From: Acidobacteriota bacterium
GTDB taxonomy: Bacteria > Acidobacteriota > Terriglobia > Terriglobales > Acidobacteriaceae
Assembly: GCA_003225175.1 (NCBI GenBank)
Contig: QIBA01000028.1
Coordinates: forward strand, 1-64,000
Length of the DNA stretch: 64,000 bases
Direction of reading: 5' to 3'
A model generated the notes under the pieces. The model had not been told where the DNA came from, ran no database searches, and saw nothing but the letters and a program-made list of their open reading frames with translations. The number at the start of each line of letters is the position of its first letter. Position 1 is the first letter of the stretch. Made by a program: the position numbers and the translations under genes. This document shows positions 16,921-25,552 of the stretch, piece by piece.

Positions 16921-18114
16921 ATGCTTCGCTTCTGCACTGCGGGAGAGTCCCACGGAGAGGCGCTGATCTCCGTCATTTCCGGCGTTCCTGCCGGCGTCGA
17001 GATTGATCAAGAGTTCGTCAATCGCGAGCTCTGGCGCCGCCAGCAGGGCTACGGCCGTGGTGGACGCATGCGCATCGAGCGCGACACTGCGCACTTCATC
17101 TCTGGTGTTCGCCACGGAAAAACAATTGGCTCGCCGATTTCCCTACGCATCGAAAATCGCGATTGGAAGAATTGGGAGGAGGCTCTGCCGGTGAATGCCG
17201 GAGACCCGGCAAAGCACAAGCGGGTAGCCTCTCCCCGCCCCGGACATGCCGATCTCGCCGGAGCATTGAAGTACAACCTGCCGGAAGCGCGCTACGTCCT
17301 CGAAAGAGCATCCGCCCGGGAGTCGGCGGCTCGCGTGGCGATTGGTGCCGTGGCCAAGCTGCTGCTGAGAACGATCGAAGTGGAAGTTCTCAGTCATGTC
17401 ATCGCGGTCGGCAAGGCTGCATGTGACGGCGCTCCGGAATGGGCACAGATGCGAGCCTTGCTGCAGAAGGAAGACGTCCTGCTAAGCTGCATCGATCCTG
17501 AAGTGGAACAGAGGATGAAGGCGGAAGTAGATCAGGCGCTGCGCACAGGTGATTCTGTCGGTGGGATCTTCGAAGTGATCGGACATCACGTGCCTCCCGG
17601 TCTGGGCACTTACGCCAATTGGGACGAACGCCTCGACGCGCAGCTTGCCGCAGCCGTGATGTCATTGCAGGCGGTCAAAGCGGTGGAGATCGGACGCGGA
17701 GTGCACGCGGCGGTCTCTTTCGGATCGCAGGTCCATGATGCCATTGGCTATTCGCCAGAGCAGAACGATAAAAACGGAGACGAGCACTTCACACGCTTCA
17801 CCCGCGCGCAGAACAACGCCGGAGGCATCGAAGGCGGCATCTCTAACGGCGAAGACATCGTGGTGCGAGGATACTTGAAGCCAATCTCAACCTTGCGCCG
17901 TCCATTGGAATCTGTTGATTTCGCTACGCGCGAGCCCGTAAAGGCCGCTTATGAGCGCTCCGACGTCTGCGTGGTGCCCGCCGCCGGCGTTGCCGGCGAA
18001 GCCATGGTCGCGCTCACCCTGGCGCGTTGTGCTCTGGAGAAGTTTGGCGGGGATTCCGTAATGGAACTTGAGAGGAATTACAAATCATATTGCAAACAGA
18101 TCGCGGAGTACTGA
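16921..18114 (+). CDS. aroC: Chorismate synthase
   Basis: It converts 5-enolpyruvylshikimate-3-phosphate to chorismate with reduced FMN, the last step of the shikimate pathway. It has the signature start FCTAGESHGEAL, the second motif around RPGHADLAG, the third RAQNNAGGIEGGISNGE, and a C-terminal segment RSDVCVVPAAGVAGEAM. 397 residues is normal. def begins 13 bp after the stop, so the two are probably co-transcribed. No other aro genes are near. Confidence 0.98.
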   Translation: MLRFCTAGESHGEALISVISGVPAGVEIDQEFVNRELWRRQQGYGRGGRMRIERDTAHFISGVRHGKTIGSPISLRIENRDWKNWEEALPVNAGDPAKHKRVASPRPGHADLAGALKYNLPEARYVLERASARESAARVAIGAVAKLLLRTIEVEVLSHVIAVGKAACDGAPEWAQMRALLQKEDVLLSCIDPEVEQRMKAEVDQALRTGDSVGGIFEVIGHHVPPGLGTYANWDERLDAQLAAAVMSLQAVKAVEIGRGVHAAVSFGSQVHDAIGYSPEQNDKNGDEHFTRFTRAQNNAGGIEGGISNGEDIVVRGYLKPISTLRRPLESVDFATREPVKAAYERSDVCVVPAAGVAGEAMVALTLARCALEKFGGDSVMELERNYKSYCKQIAEY

Positions 18115-18127
18115 GCCGACACGCAGA

Positions 18128-18637
18128 ATGATCTATCCCATCGTGAAGTATGGCGATCCCGTTTTGGACAAACCAGCTGCCATAGTCAGCGTTTTTGATG
18201 ATGAGCTGAAGAAGCTTGTCGAGGACATGTTCGAATCGATGTACGGCGCGCACGGCGTAGGCTTGGCGGCCCCGCAGATCGGTATTTCCAAACGAATTGC
18301 GGTCATCGACTGCTCTTTCAAAGAGGATCGAAACGCGAAGATGGTAATCATCAATCCCGAAATCCTGAAGAAGGAAGGCAAGCAGACGCACAGTGAGGGA
18401 TGCCTGAGCCTGCCTGACTTCCGCGAGAACGTCACACGCGCAATGAAGTGCACGGTTCGCGCGCAGGACGTGGAAGGAAAATGGTTCGAGTCCGAAGGAG
18501 AAGAGCTGCTCGCTCGGGCCATGCAGCACGAAACAGATCATCTCAATGGAAAGCTATTTATCTCGCATATCAGTGCATTAAAGCGGGATCTAATCAAGCG
18601 CAAGATAAAAAAGCTCCATAAGCTTGGCGAATGGTAG
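18128..18637 (+). CDS. def: Peptide deformylase
   Basis: It removes the N-formyl group from nascent proteins. The start at 18128 gives MIYPIVKYGDPVL, the usual N-terminus. The three motifs are intact: GVGLAAPQIG (43-52), EGCLSLP with metal ligand C92, and QHETDHLNG with ligands H134 and H138. At 169 residues it is a type I enzyme. No clear ribosome site precedes it, so translation may be coupled to aroC, whose stop is 13 bp upstream. Confidence 0.97.
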   Translation: MIYPIVKYGDPVLDKPAAIVSVFDDELKKLVEDMFESMYGAHGVGLAAPQIGISKRIAVIDCSFKEDRNAKMVIINPEILKKEGKQTHSEGCLSLPDFRENVTRAMKCTVRAQDVEGKWFESEGEELLARAMQHETDHLNGKLFISHISALKRDLIKRKIKKLHKLGEW

Positions 18638-18892
18638 TCCTTGAACGTAGGACCCGCAGTGTCTCTCCCGATTCAGATCTGCCGAATTTTTCTTGGAAAT
18701 GGCGCAACTTTTTGCCCGCTGGCATTGTGAGCATAGACGATGAGTAAAACCTTCCTCTAGCCTTGCTGAGCCAGCAGCCAACCATTATGTGGTGCTGCAA
18801 CTGGTTGAAAGCAGTCGAACTATCCCAAGCTGCTGCCACATGCTTTGGTAAGCGACTTGCCCTTTATCTGGGACGTGCATACGAGAGTCGCT

Positions 18893-19120
18893 ATGAACCC
18901 AGCAAGGAAGCTTGTAACTCAAAACCAGCGAAAACCGGGAGAAGCGGTTCCCGAATCAGGCATTTACGACGTGCTGCATAGCCACTGCACGTCGGATGTG
19001 CGTCAGGCTACGTTTGTCGCGGGTCAGCAGTTCCCACCTTGCCGCGTCTGCGGATCAAGGGTGCGTTTTCAGCTCAAGCAGGCGATTCCCCACATTTCTG
19101 AAGACCGAGATTTCAAGTAA
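18893..19120 (+). CDS. Small zinc-ribbon-like protein (YjzC-like module)
   Basis: 75 residues. The pattern PGEAVPESGIYDVLHSHC, then FVAGQQFPPCRVCGSRV, places H29/H31/C32 and the pair C50-x-x-C53 where a single zinc could bind. The same pattern makes up the first ~60 residues of the convergent gene at 19126-19710, so the two share a domain. It resembles the YjzC-like group of short proteins of unknown function. The upstream frame allows a longer start at 18845, but MNPARK is more likely. Function unknown. Confidence 0.65.
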   Translation: MNPARKLVTQNQRKPGEAVPESGIYDVLHSHCTSDVRQATFVAGQQFPPCRVCGSRVRFQLKQAIPHISEDRDFK

Positions 19121-19125
19121 CTAAC

Positions 19126-19710
19126 TTAGGCACCCATCTTGGTGCAGAGTTCCCGTACTGCACTTCGATCACTCGGCGAGAGGCGAAGAAACTCGAATCC
19201 ATGACGCATCCCGTTTCGGTACCGGAGGCGGGCGTTCACATTGATTTCCTCTCGGACCCGTGCGCCGGGAAAACGCAAGGTCACGCTCTTTCGCGGATAT
19301 CGGAGGCCCTTGTCGATCATGACGCCCAGTCCGCCTTCGCTCAAAGTCGTAGCATGCCCGCGTACTAAGATCGGATTTCTGGAGTGGCGCGCCTCGACGA
19401 GGATAATAGGAAGATTGACCTCAATCCTTCGAAACGCGCGTACGCTATCGAATTCTTTGAGTTTTGTTACGGGACCGAGGTCCAGCGGTCCGGCGAGATC
19501 CCAGTCGTGATGAACGTGCTCGGTTTCTCGCAGGAGCTCATATTGGACAGCTCCCTTGCAAGAGCGGCAAATTGGAAACTCTTCTCCTCGCACCACGATC
19601 GCTTCGTGCGGAAGACGGTGCCGGCCTGAATGCTTGACCAGGTAGACACCGCTTGCAGGCGCAAGCTCACCCGGACGGCAGATCACCTTTTGGGAAAAAT
19701 CGGCAGCCAC
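19126..19710 (-). CDS. Zinc-ribbon-like module fused to PilZ domain
   Basis: 194 residues. Residues 12-62 ([18 protein letters not shown], then [14 protein letters not shown]) repeat the module of the neighbouring 75-residue protein, with C48-x-x-C51 and nearby histidines. Residues ~90-190 look like a PilZ domain: FRRIEV, a beta core, [10 protein letters not shown], and the closing GFEFLRLS. The RxxxR motif is not intact and the DxSxxG position reads TLSEGG, so c-di-GMP binding is doubtful. It converges on the small gene with only 5 bp between the stops. Confidence 0.78.
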   Translation of the reverse strand: MAADFSQKVICRPGELAPASGVYLVKHSGRHRLPHEAIVVRGEEFPICRSCKGAVQYELLRETEHVHHDWDLAGPLDLGPVTKLKEFDSVRAFRRIEVNLPIILVEARHSRNPILVRGHATTLSEGGLGVMIDKGLRYPRKSVTLRFPGARVREEINVNARLRYRNGMRHGFEFLRLSPSDRSAVRELCTKMGA

Positions 19711-19953
19711 AAACCCTCAAATTTACAAGCCAGCCATCAGTCAAAGCGAACCAGGGAGAGACCTCGGCCAGAGGAAACTTCCAAGCATCAGCTTGTGCTG
19801 CCTTCTCACAATAATTACCACGAACTCTGTATAACGGCTATGTTAGTGAGAGCAGCAGGGGCGCGGGTCGCCTATGGGTGGCCAGGACCAAAACATCTGA
19901 GTTTCAGATGAGCGCATTCGTACTGAAATTTATTTTTGTGTCGACTTACGCCA

Positions 19954-20571
19954 TCAATAAAACAAATATTTCCGCCACTTGGAATCCGAACGCCCGATCA
20001 TTCTCATGATGTGTCGACTGGTGTGCAGGCTGAAGGCACGCGGCTCGCGCAGCAATCGCATGTTGATCTCACCAAGTAGATGATTGCCTTTGCGATGATT
20101 ACAGGGATGGCAACACGCGACGAGGTTTTCCCATGTGGAAACTCCACCGCGCGAGCGGGGGATAACGTGGTCCAGCGTCAACTCTGCGGATGAGAGAACA
20201 ACTCCGCAGTACTGGCAGGTATTGCGGTCGCGGAGAAGGATATTCTTTCGAGAAAGAGCTCGGGTTTGATGCGGAATGCGACGATACTCGAGCAGCCGGA
20301 TCACCGAAGGCAGGCGAATCGCCAGTCTCGCCGAGTGCAGATAGTGCCCGTTCTCTTCCTCGGTGATTGCAACTCCTTTCAGAACCAACACGAGCGCTCG
20401 CCGGGCGGCACAAATGTTGATCGGCTCATAAGAGGCGTTGAGCACAAGCACAGGGGAGTGCATCGGCAGACGTGCCGGTTCGTTCGGCTCGACCATCGTC
20501 GCCTGCGTTATCATCACGCGCGGCGCATGGTGCGAGCCTGAGTGACGATGCGATAGATTGTGTCTCGACAT
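19954..20571 (-). CDS. HNH endonuclease
   Basis: The nuclease core is [20 protein letters not shown], then the SRGG and [11 protein letters not shown] segments: two CxxC pairs bind structural zinc, with the catalytic DH in L-T-L-D-H-V. The N-terminal part ([26 protein letters not shown]) is the common extension of this widespread bacterial group. It is usually a chromosomal housekeeping gene of unknown role rather than a toxin. The frame is open further upstream into comF. I chose M at 20571, 11 bp past the comF stop, which suggests a comF-HNH operon. Confidence 0.85.
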   Translation of the reverse strand: MSRHNLSHRHSGSHHAPRVMITQATMVEPNEPARLPMHSPVLVLNASYEPINICAARRALVLVLKGVAITEEENGHYLHSARLAIRLPSVIRLLEYRRIPHQTRALSRKNILLRDRNTCQYCGVVLSSAELTLDHVIPRSRGGVSTWENLVACCHPCNHRKGNHLLGEINMRLLREPRAFSLHTSRHIMRMIGRSDSKWRKYLFY

Positions 20572-20582
20572 GCCCTTTGTCT

Positions 20583-21449
20583 CTACCCAGCAGCCGCCTC
20601 TACCATAGTAGCTGCCTGTCTCTCCTGTTTTGAAACTCGTTGCAGAGCGATCTTCGCAATCTCTCGATAAACTCTGGCCACTGTTGCCACGGCGATCTGC
20701 CGCGCTCCGGCGGCGCGCAGCACGCGTGCACACTCATTCAAGGTTGTGCCCGTCGTATACACGTCATCAACGATCACGACGTTCTTGTCCTTCACTCTCG
20801 CCGGAGCGGCGACTGCAAACGCTCCACGCACGTTCTCGCGACGTTGATGACTGGTCAATCCCGTCTGCGAAGTCGTCGCCCGCATACGGCGTAGATTTCC
20901 GGTATGCAGCTCAAATCGAGAGCGATCCAAGTGCTTCAGCGCAGCGCGCGCGACCAGCTCTGCTTGATTAAATCCTCGCTGACGACCTTTGCTTTGATGC
21001 AGCGGCACAGGAATGACCAACACCGCGTGATCATCGACGAACTCATTTCGTCTCAACGCCTGCGCCAACTTCAAACCCAGCACAGTAGCTGCAGGACGGA
21101 GTTGCTCGTACTTAAGTAGATGCACGAGACGCCGTAGAGCGCCGTCATAGCTGCCAAATGAGATTGCGAAATCGAATCGGGGATGTGCGCGTTGGCACAT
21201 TCCACAAAGCAGCTCAGCTCCCGCCGGACGCGATCCGAGCGCCTCGCCACAAACGGAACAGGCGGTTACATCAGCGGGTGCCAGCGAATTCAGACAGTCA
21301 TGGCACACCGGAATTCTAGATACTTGGGTAAGAGGGTGATTGCAGATCCGGCAATCTGAAGGAATAAAGACGGCCGCAACCCCGTCCAGGGCGATACGCA
21401 GCTGCCGCCACGCCGCCTCAATCCACAAGCGAGCTCGCAGTTCGCTCAC
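20583..21449 (-). CDS. comF: ComF family phosphoribosyltransferase-like protein
   Basis: 288 residues. The N-terminal zinc finger has four CxxC pairs (C33/C36, C49/C52, C64/C67, C82/C85). The C-terminal part is a type I phosphoribosyltransferase fold with the PRPP loop [13 protein letters not shown]. Proteins of this family (ComF, GntX/YhgH) are needed for DNA uptake in naturally competent bacteria, but the substrate is unknown. It is transcribed with the HNH nuclease gene directly downstream. Confidence 0.93.
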   Translation of the reverse strand: MSELRARLWIEAAWRQLRIALDGVAAVFIPSDCRICNHPLTQVSRIPVCHDCLNSLAPADVTACSVCGEALGSRPAGAELLCGMCQRAHPRFDFAISFGSYDGALRRLVHLLKYEQLRPAATVLGLKLAQALRRNEFVDDHAVLVIPVPLHQSKGRQRGFNQAELVARAALKHLDRSRFELHTGNLRRMRATTSQTGLTSHQRRENVRGAFAVAAPARVKDKNVVIVDDVYTTGTTLNECARVLRAAGARQIAVATVARVYREIAKIALQRVSKQERQAATMVEAAAG

Positions 21450-21809
21450 GCGAATTGCAGTGCGCTCCGGAGCTAGGTCACCGCTACTGCTGAAGACGAC
21501 CCTCCAGGTCTCCAGTACGATCCGCAGAGGCGGATGTTACCGGCCTCGCAAATACAAGCTTGATCCCGCTGGACGGGATAGATAGCTGAGTACATGAACA
21601 GTATAACCGCACAAGCAAGAGGGCAGTATGAACATACTGACATGAACTAATGGGTTAATGGGAGGATCGGGTGATCAAGCAATCGGGTGATCGGGTCATC
21701 GGATGAAGTAAACAGCAGCTTTCGGCATTCGGCCGGAATCACGTAAGTAAAGAAGAAGGGCGCAACCGTTGGTCGCGCCCTTCTATGTGCTCGCAGCTTC
21801 GAAGCTTGC
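21450..21809. other. Intergenic region with GATCGGGT repeats
   Basis: It lies between comF and rpoD, both on the minus strand. Besides the rpoD terminator it holds a low-complexity tract at about 21655-21706 with repeated GATCGGGTGATC, AATCGGGTGATC and GGGTCATCGG units. No gene is seen. Confidence 0.5.
21755..21783 (-). terminator. Rho-independent terminator of rpoD
   Basis: GAAGGGCGCAACC and GGTCGCGCCCTTC form a 13-bp stem with one wobble/mismatch and a GTT loop. On the minus strand it is followed by a T-rich run (TTCTTTACTT). It lies 26 bp past the rpoD stop. Confidence 0.8.
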
Positions 21810-23507
21810 CTATTCCCTCACGCCATCCATAAACGCTCGCAACTTCCTCGAGCGGGAGGGATGACGCAGCTTCCTCAGCGCTTTGGCTTCGATTTGGCGG
21901 ATGCGTTCGCGCGTGACTGCGAATGACTGTCCGACTTCTTCGAGCGTATGCTCGGAGCCGTCTTCGAGCCCGAAACGCATCTTGATCACCTTCTCCTCGC
22001 GAGGAGTAAGCGTGCGCAGCACGTGCGCCGTTTGCTCCTTGAGGTTCACGTTGATCACGGCTTCCGCGGGTGAAACCACACCGCGATCTTCGATGAAGTC
22101 GCCAAGATGCGAATCTTCTTCCTCGCCGATTGGAGTCTCGAGCGAGATCGGCTCCTGCGCGATCTTCAACACTTTGCGGACCTTCGCGACAGGAATGTCC
22201 ATCCGCTTGGCGATCTCTTCCGAGGTTGGCTCGCGACCGAGTTCCTGCACGAGCTGACGCGAAGTTCGAATCAACTTATTGATGGTCTCGATCATGTGCA
22301 CCGGAATACGGATGGTGCGGGCCTGATCGGCAATCGCGCGCGTGATCGCCTGGCGAATCCACCAAGTCGCATAGGTCGAGAATTTGTAGCCGCGACGATA
22401 CTCGAACTTGTCCACCGCCTTCATCAGGCCGATGTTGCCTTCTTGAATCAGGTCGAGGAACTGTAGTCCGCGATTGGTGTACTTTTTCGCGATCGAAACC
22501 ACTAGTCGCAGGTTCGCCTCGATGAGTTCGCGCTTGGCGTACTCGGCATCAATATCGCCCTGCGTGATCTCGCGTTGCGTGCGCTTCAGCTCGATGAAAG
22601 TGAGGCCTGACTCCTGCTCCATCTTCTCGAGGTCGGCTTTGCAGTTGCGCTGTTGCCTGCGGTATTCCTTCTTGAGCTCTTCAGAGCGGGTGGAATCGAC
22701 CTTCTTTTCCAAGTTATGGAATTGGCGGTCGAGCGAACGCATCTGCTCGGAGATGTGTCCGACCCGATCAATCAACTTCTTGCGTTGCGAGTTCGTGTAA
22801 CGCAGTTCGCGAATAATCCGCGATACCATCACCTTCTCGCGCCCGAGTGACCAGCGCGTCCGGCGATACTCTCCAGGACGTTTCTTTTTATCCACGTTGG
22901 CGAGCTTCTCTTCGAGCTGCTCGGCCTTTTTGAAGTGCTTGTGTATCTCGTCGATGCGGTGCGTCGTCGCCTTTATGCGGGCTTCGACGATCTCGTCAGT
23001 GATCTCCTCTTCGTCGAAGATCACAACTTCCTTGATCGAGCGAACGCCGCGCTTGAGGTCTTCGCCGATAGCGAGCACTTCATTGATCACGATCGGAGAA
23101 CGCGAAATCGCCTTTAAAACGCGGAGTTGTCCGCGCTCAATGCGCTTTGCAATCTCAACTTCACCTTCACGGGTTAGCAGAGGAACGGTTCCCATCTCGC
23201 GCAGATACATGCGGACGGGATCATTGGTTTTTTCCAGAGTGCCGGGAGTCAGGTCGAGTTCTACATCCTCGCCGGCCTCCATGTCTTCGAACTTGTCCTT
23301 GAGATCGGAGCTTGGCATCTTTGATCCGTCAAGGACGTCGATACCTTGCGTTCCGATCGTGGTAAGCAGATCATCCAGATCATCAGGCGAATGGACATCG
23401 TGGGGAATGAGATCGTTGACCTCCCCGTAGGTGAGGTACCCCTTCTCCTTGCCTGCGTCGATCAGTTTTTGAATGTCGTCGAATTTGTCGTTAAGCGCCA
23501 AATGCAC
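21810..23507 (-). CDS. rpoD: Primary sigma factor RpoD (SigA)
   Basis: The housekeeping sigma-70 factor, 565 residues. It has region 1.1 ([25 protein letters not shown]), region 1.2 ([16 protein letters not shown]), a charged non-conserved helical section, and region 2 ([19 protein letters not shown]) with the -10 recognition segment [13 protein letters not shown]. Region 3 (IPVHMIE) and region 4 with the helix-turn-helix ([20 protein letters not shown]) complete the set. The -35/-10 promoters seen in this window fit this factor. It stands alone with its own terminator; a DnaG gene is not next to it. Confidence 0.98.
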   Translation of the reverse strand: MHLALNDKFDDIQKLIDAGKEKGYLTYGEVNDLIPHDVHSPDDLDDLLTTIGTQGIDVLDGSKMPSSDLKDKFEDMEAGEDVELDLTPGTLEKTNDPVRMYLREMGTVPLLTREGEVEIAKRIERGQLRVLKAISRSPIVINEVLAIGEDLKRGVRSIKEVVIFDEEEITDEIVEARIKATTHRIDEIHKHFKKAEQLEEKLANVDKKKRPGEYRRTRWSLGREKVMVSRIIRELRYTNSQRKKLIDRVGHISEQMRSLDRQFHNLEKKVDSTRSEELKKEYRRQQRNCKADLEKMEQESGLTFIELKRTQREITQGDIDAEYAKRELIEANLRLVVSIAKKYTNRGLQFLDLIQEGNIGLMKAVDKFEYRRGYKFSTYATWWIRQAITRAIADQARTIRIPVHMIETINKLIRTSRQLVQELGREPTSEEIAKRMDIPVAKVRKVLKIAQEPISLETPIGEEEDSHLGDFIEDRGVVSPAEAVINVNLKEQTAHVLRTLTPREEKVIKMRFGLEDGSEHTLEEVGQSFAVTRERIRQIEAKALRKLRHPSRSRKLRAFMDGVRE

Positions 23508-23853
23508 TCATCTCCAGTTCAGCAAAACTTGGGTGGCCTATGCGACCAAAAGGGCCTAGGCACACCAAGTACAAAGCTCAGTTTTGTTCGGGCGAGCGCC
23601 TTTAAGTTCTTCAGAATGAATAGCTGGTAGGCACACCTATCCGGGAGAATTTAGGATATCACAGCCCGTTAAAAGGCATAAACCTTGACCAGTTGTCGTT
23701 TTAATGTGCGCTTTTCGCGCCTCGTAGACACTCCACCCTAGAAGCTTAGATGCCGCCCAACGCTACGGAGTTCCGGGGAATGTTGAGGAAAACCAGTCAT
23801 TCCGGGCTCCCGGTTGGACCAAGCCACAGTCTTGTTCTTCTCCGCTCGAGGCA
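23508..23853. other. rpoD leader/promoter region, nothing specific recognised
   Basis: It separates rpoD from the sulfatase gene upstream (both minus strand). A weak minus-strand -10-like TATCCT occurs near 23655, but no clear promoter or RNA structure could be assigned. No gene is seen. Confidence 0.35.
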
Positions 23854-25284
23854 TCAGGCAACAGTCCCGGTCGGCTCCTTGGGAGAGACACCGTCGGGAT
23901 TATTAATTTTGGCTCCGTGTGGAGCTGGCACCGGACCTCGTAGCAGCGGATCGTCAGTTACGGTCATCCAGCGGCTGAGCCGTTGACGCATCTCATCCAA
24001 GACGCTTCGGTAGGCCCGATCGGGTGCAAGGTTCTGATGCTCGGTTGGATCGAAAACGAGGTCGTAGAGTTCTTCTTGAGGCACAGTGCGCTTTCTCCAG
24101 CCATGATCCAGCCAAAAATCCTTGCTGAGGCCGTCATCGCAATTTGGCAGTACAGGCGTCTTGCGTTCGTCATAGTGCCGTATGTACTTCCATCGTGAGG
24201 TGCGTACTGCGCGTTTTGGCTCGTATGATGCGTGGTAGTTCACTTCGGCAAAGACTTCTTCGTTGATCTCCTTCCTTTGTCCGCGCAAGATCGGCAAAAA
24301 CGACCTCCCCTCGAGCCACGAAGGTTTTTCGATTCCAATGAAGTCACAAATCGTGGGAAAAATATCCAGATGCGAAATTAAGCTGTCGCAGACTACGCCC
24401 CCTTTGAACTCGCCGGGACCTCGCATGATCAGCGATACTCCCCAACCGTCGTCCGTCAGATTGCACTTCATGGAGGGAAAGGCGACGCCGTGATCGGTGG
24501 TGCTAATTACTAACGTATTCTCTAACAGACCCTTTCTTTCAAGCGCATCGATCACTTGCCCTGCTCCGTGATCCATGATGCGTGCGCTTGCGTGATGTCT
24601 TGCCATATCCATGCGCGTTTCGGGTGTGTCCGCTATGGGAACTGGAGGCAGGATGTAGTTGGGATTATCTCCAACGGTTGGGTTCGGATACTCGCGATGC
24701 GTTTCCTGGAAGCCGACGTCCAGAAAGAATGGAATATGCGGATTGGATTCGACAAATGCTGACGCAGCCGGCGCTACCGTCGCAGCACTCTGGCTCTCGG
24801 GAGCTAAAGTTGCAGGTGGAAGCATTTCGTCAAAGCCAATCATTTCAGGCTTCGCGGCGATATGTTGCAGCCCAGCCAGCACAGATTTGTAGCCCGCGCG
24901 CCTCAACGTATACAGAATGTGCTTCCGGTAGTCATTCAAGGCAAATCCGCGATGTGCCAGTCCCAACATGCCGTTCTTGTGAGCGCACTGTCCGGTAAGC
25001 AATGCGGCACGACTGGGAGAGCAAGTCGGAGCAACGCTGAAAGCTCGTCGGAACAGAATCCCTTCGCGTGCAAGACGCTGGAGATTCGGTGTAGGCACGG
25101 CGTATCCATAGGGCTGGAGATAGCGTCCCGAATCGTGAGAGTGGATGTAAACGATGCTGGGAAGCTTTCTCGGTTCAGAATCGCCGCTGTTCTGCAATGG
25201 CTGAAGCCCGGCTGCGAGCCCTACGCCTGCTATGCCTCGCAGAAATTCACGACGCGAAGTCGATGAAGCTTCCACCTCTTCCAT
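23854..25284 (-). CDS. Tat-exported sulfatase (arylsulfatase family)
   Basis: A type I sulfatase that hydrolyses sulfate esters. The start at 25284 follows GGAGG by a good spacing and gives a Tat-type signal (TSRREFLRGIAGVGLAAGL). The formylglycine motif is C-S-P-S-R with the convertible cysteine at residue 88 (CSPSRAALLTG). Metal and substrate segments follow (STTDHGVAFPSMK, GWGVSLIMRGPG). The C-terminal part has SRWKYIRHYDE and a closing LYDLVFDPTEHQNLA, typical of the family. It needs a formylglycine-generating enzyme encoded elsewhere. It is divergent from the TonB-dependent receptor, hinting at uptake and desulfation of a sulfated glycan or ester. Confidence 0.9.
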   Translation of the reverse strand: MEEVEASSTSRREFLRGIAGVGLAAGLQPLQNSGDSEPRKLPSIVYIHSHDSGRYLQPYGYAVPTPNLQRLAREGILFRRAFSVAPTCSPSRAALLTGQCAHKNGMLGLAHRGFALNDYRKHILYTLRRAGYKSVLAGLQHIAAKPEMIGFDEMLPPATLAPESQSAATVAPAASAFVESNPHIPFFLDVGFQETHREYPNPTVGDNPNYILPPVPIADTPETRMDMARHHASARIMDHGAGQVIDALERKGLLENTLVISTTDHGVAFPSMKCNLTDDGWGVSLIMRGPGEFKGGVVCDSLISHLDIFPTICDFIGIEKPSWLEGRSFLPILRGQRKEINEEVFAEVNYHASYEPKRAVRTSRWKYIRHYDERKTPVLPNCDDGLSKDFWLDHGWRKRTVPQEELYDLVFDPTEHQNLAPDRAYRSVLDEMRQRLSRWMTVTDDPLLRGPVPAPHGAKINNPDGVSPKEPTGTVA

Positions 25285-25394
25285 ATTCACACCCTCCAAC
25301 TTTAGATTCTCCACCCCGACAGCACAAAGTGGACAATCGAAGAAATCTAAACATCGCCGACCATTGGGAGGCCAGATTTTACTGTGAAAATCCG

Positions 25395-25423
25395 TTGACA
25401 ACTCCGCAATTCGCGAGCACTAT
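25395..25423 (+). promoter_or_regulatory. Possible promoter of the TonB-dependent receptor
   Basis: A perfect TTGACA at 25395-25400 is followed after 17 bp by CACTAT, a weak -10. Transcription would start near 25430, about 120 nt before the receptor ATG. Confidence 0.4.
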
Positions 25424-25552
25424 GCATGCGCCTTAGCACCCGGACAAGCAGTTGCTAAAACTTTTAGCCTGTCGAGAGACTGTCTGGCGGTGAGCTGATG
25501 TGCGTGCGGCCGGCTTTTCTCGCGGCGCTAAGAACATCGAGGGGGATTCCCG

